From the NCBI GenBank assembly GCA_014773175.1, contig VXCM01005141.1, positions 1-64,000 of the forward strand: a stretch of DNA of 64,000 bases, in the 5' to 3' direction. A program made the translations under genes and the position numbers. Below are positions 63,880 to 64,000 of this stretch, in pieces. Under the pieces are notes generated by a model, which saw only the letters and a program-made list of their open reading frames with translations, was not told the origin of the DNA and did not search any database. The DNA is from Lucifuga dentata. Lineage: Eukaryota > Chordata > Actinopteri > Ophidiiformes > Bythitidae. How positions within the stretch are numbered: position 1 is the first letter of the stretch; each line of letters opens with the position of its first letter.

Positions 63880-64000
63880 ACTTAAAAAGAAACTAAATCA
63901 AATGACACAATAAACACGACTGTCTGATACAATTTAGAATCTCAAATATTATTCCTATTATTTCTCCATTAGTGGTTTTAAAGATGGGATATTTTATGAA

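Larger units (their letters stand above)
60602..64000. other. scarf2 upstream intron (partial)
   Basis: No further scarf2 exon was recognised on the minus strand. It contains a single-N joint with duplicated flanks at 61859, a LINE fragment at about 62990-63540 and a TA/TG microsatellite with another gap joint at 63823. Confidence 0.6.

Noticed and set aside
60602..64000. Further scarf2 exons (EGF-like repeats, membrane helix)
   Set aside because: No Cys-rich or hydrophobic exon with splice sites was seen on the minus strand; the long open frame near 61278-61490 has no matching features.

Overview
This is AT-rich, intron-rich, repeat-dense vertebrate nuclear DNA. A teleost fish is indicated by four things: a fish-restricted selenoprotein gene, fish-type short DNA transposons, a Tc1/mariner relic, and LINE tails of a kind common in ray-finned fish. 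I cannot name the species. There is no operon, CRISPR array, rRNA or convincing tRNA gene. Exons were found by translating both strands, matching splice sites and checking that intron phases join.

Layout. (1) 1-14630, plus strand: cabp7 (calneuron 2), a tail-anchored EF-hand protein. Four downstream exons (3442-3585, 3773-3885, 7074-7224, 10883-11013) are present. The first coding exon lies upstream of the window. A long 3' UTR probably runs to a poly(A) signal at 14603. (2) 14631-36425: about 22 kb with no gene recognised, holding short inverted-repeat transposons, a 1.6 kb foldback element, a decayed LINE tail and microsatellites. (3) 36426-41854, minus strand: tmem17, a four-membrane-pass ciliary transition-zone protein, complete in four coding exons. 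A palindromic transposable element abuts it and seems to supply its last codons. (4) 42403-45093, minus strand: a complete four-exon gene for Fep15/selenoprotein E, with an in-frame Sec UGA at 44244-44246, a signal peptide, a C-terminal RDEL and a SECIS element at 42472-42556. (5) 45094-55470: intergenic, mostly microsatellites and short repeats. (6) 55475-64000, minus strand: the 3' end of scarf2 (scavenger receptor class F member 2), with its last two coding exons encoding the cytoplasmic tail and a probable long 3' UTR. The extracellular and membrane exons lie beyond 64000.

The genes are unrelated in function. cabp7 and tmem17 converge on the intergenic block, while selenoe and tmem17 lie head to tail about 0.6 kb apart. 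The most notable finding is the selenoprotein gene, which a standard annotator would break because its active-site codon is UGA. The second is the tmem17 C-terminus that reads into a transposon end. The window also contains an excess of perfect short hairpins, and nine single-N joints flanked by 64-67 bp direct duplicates that look like assembly artefacts.
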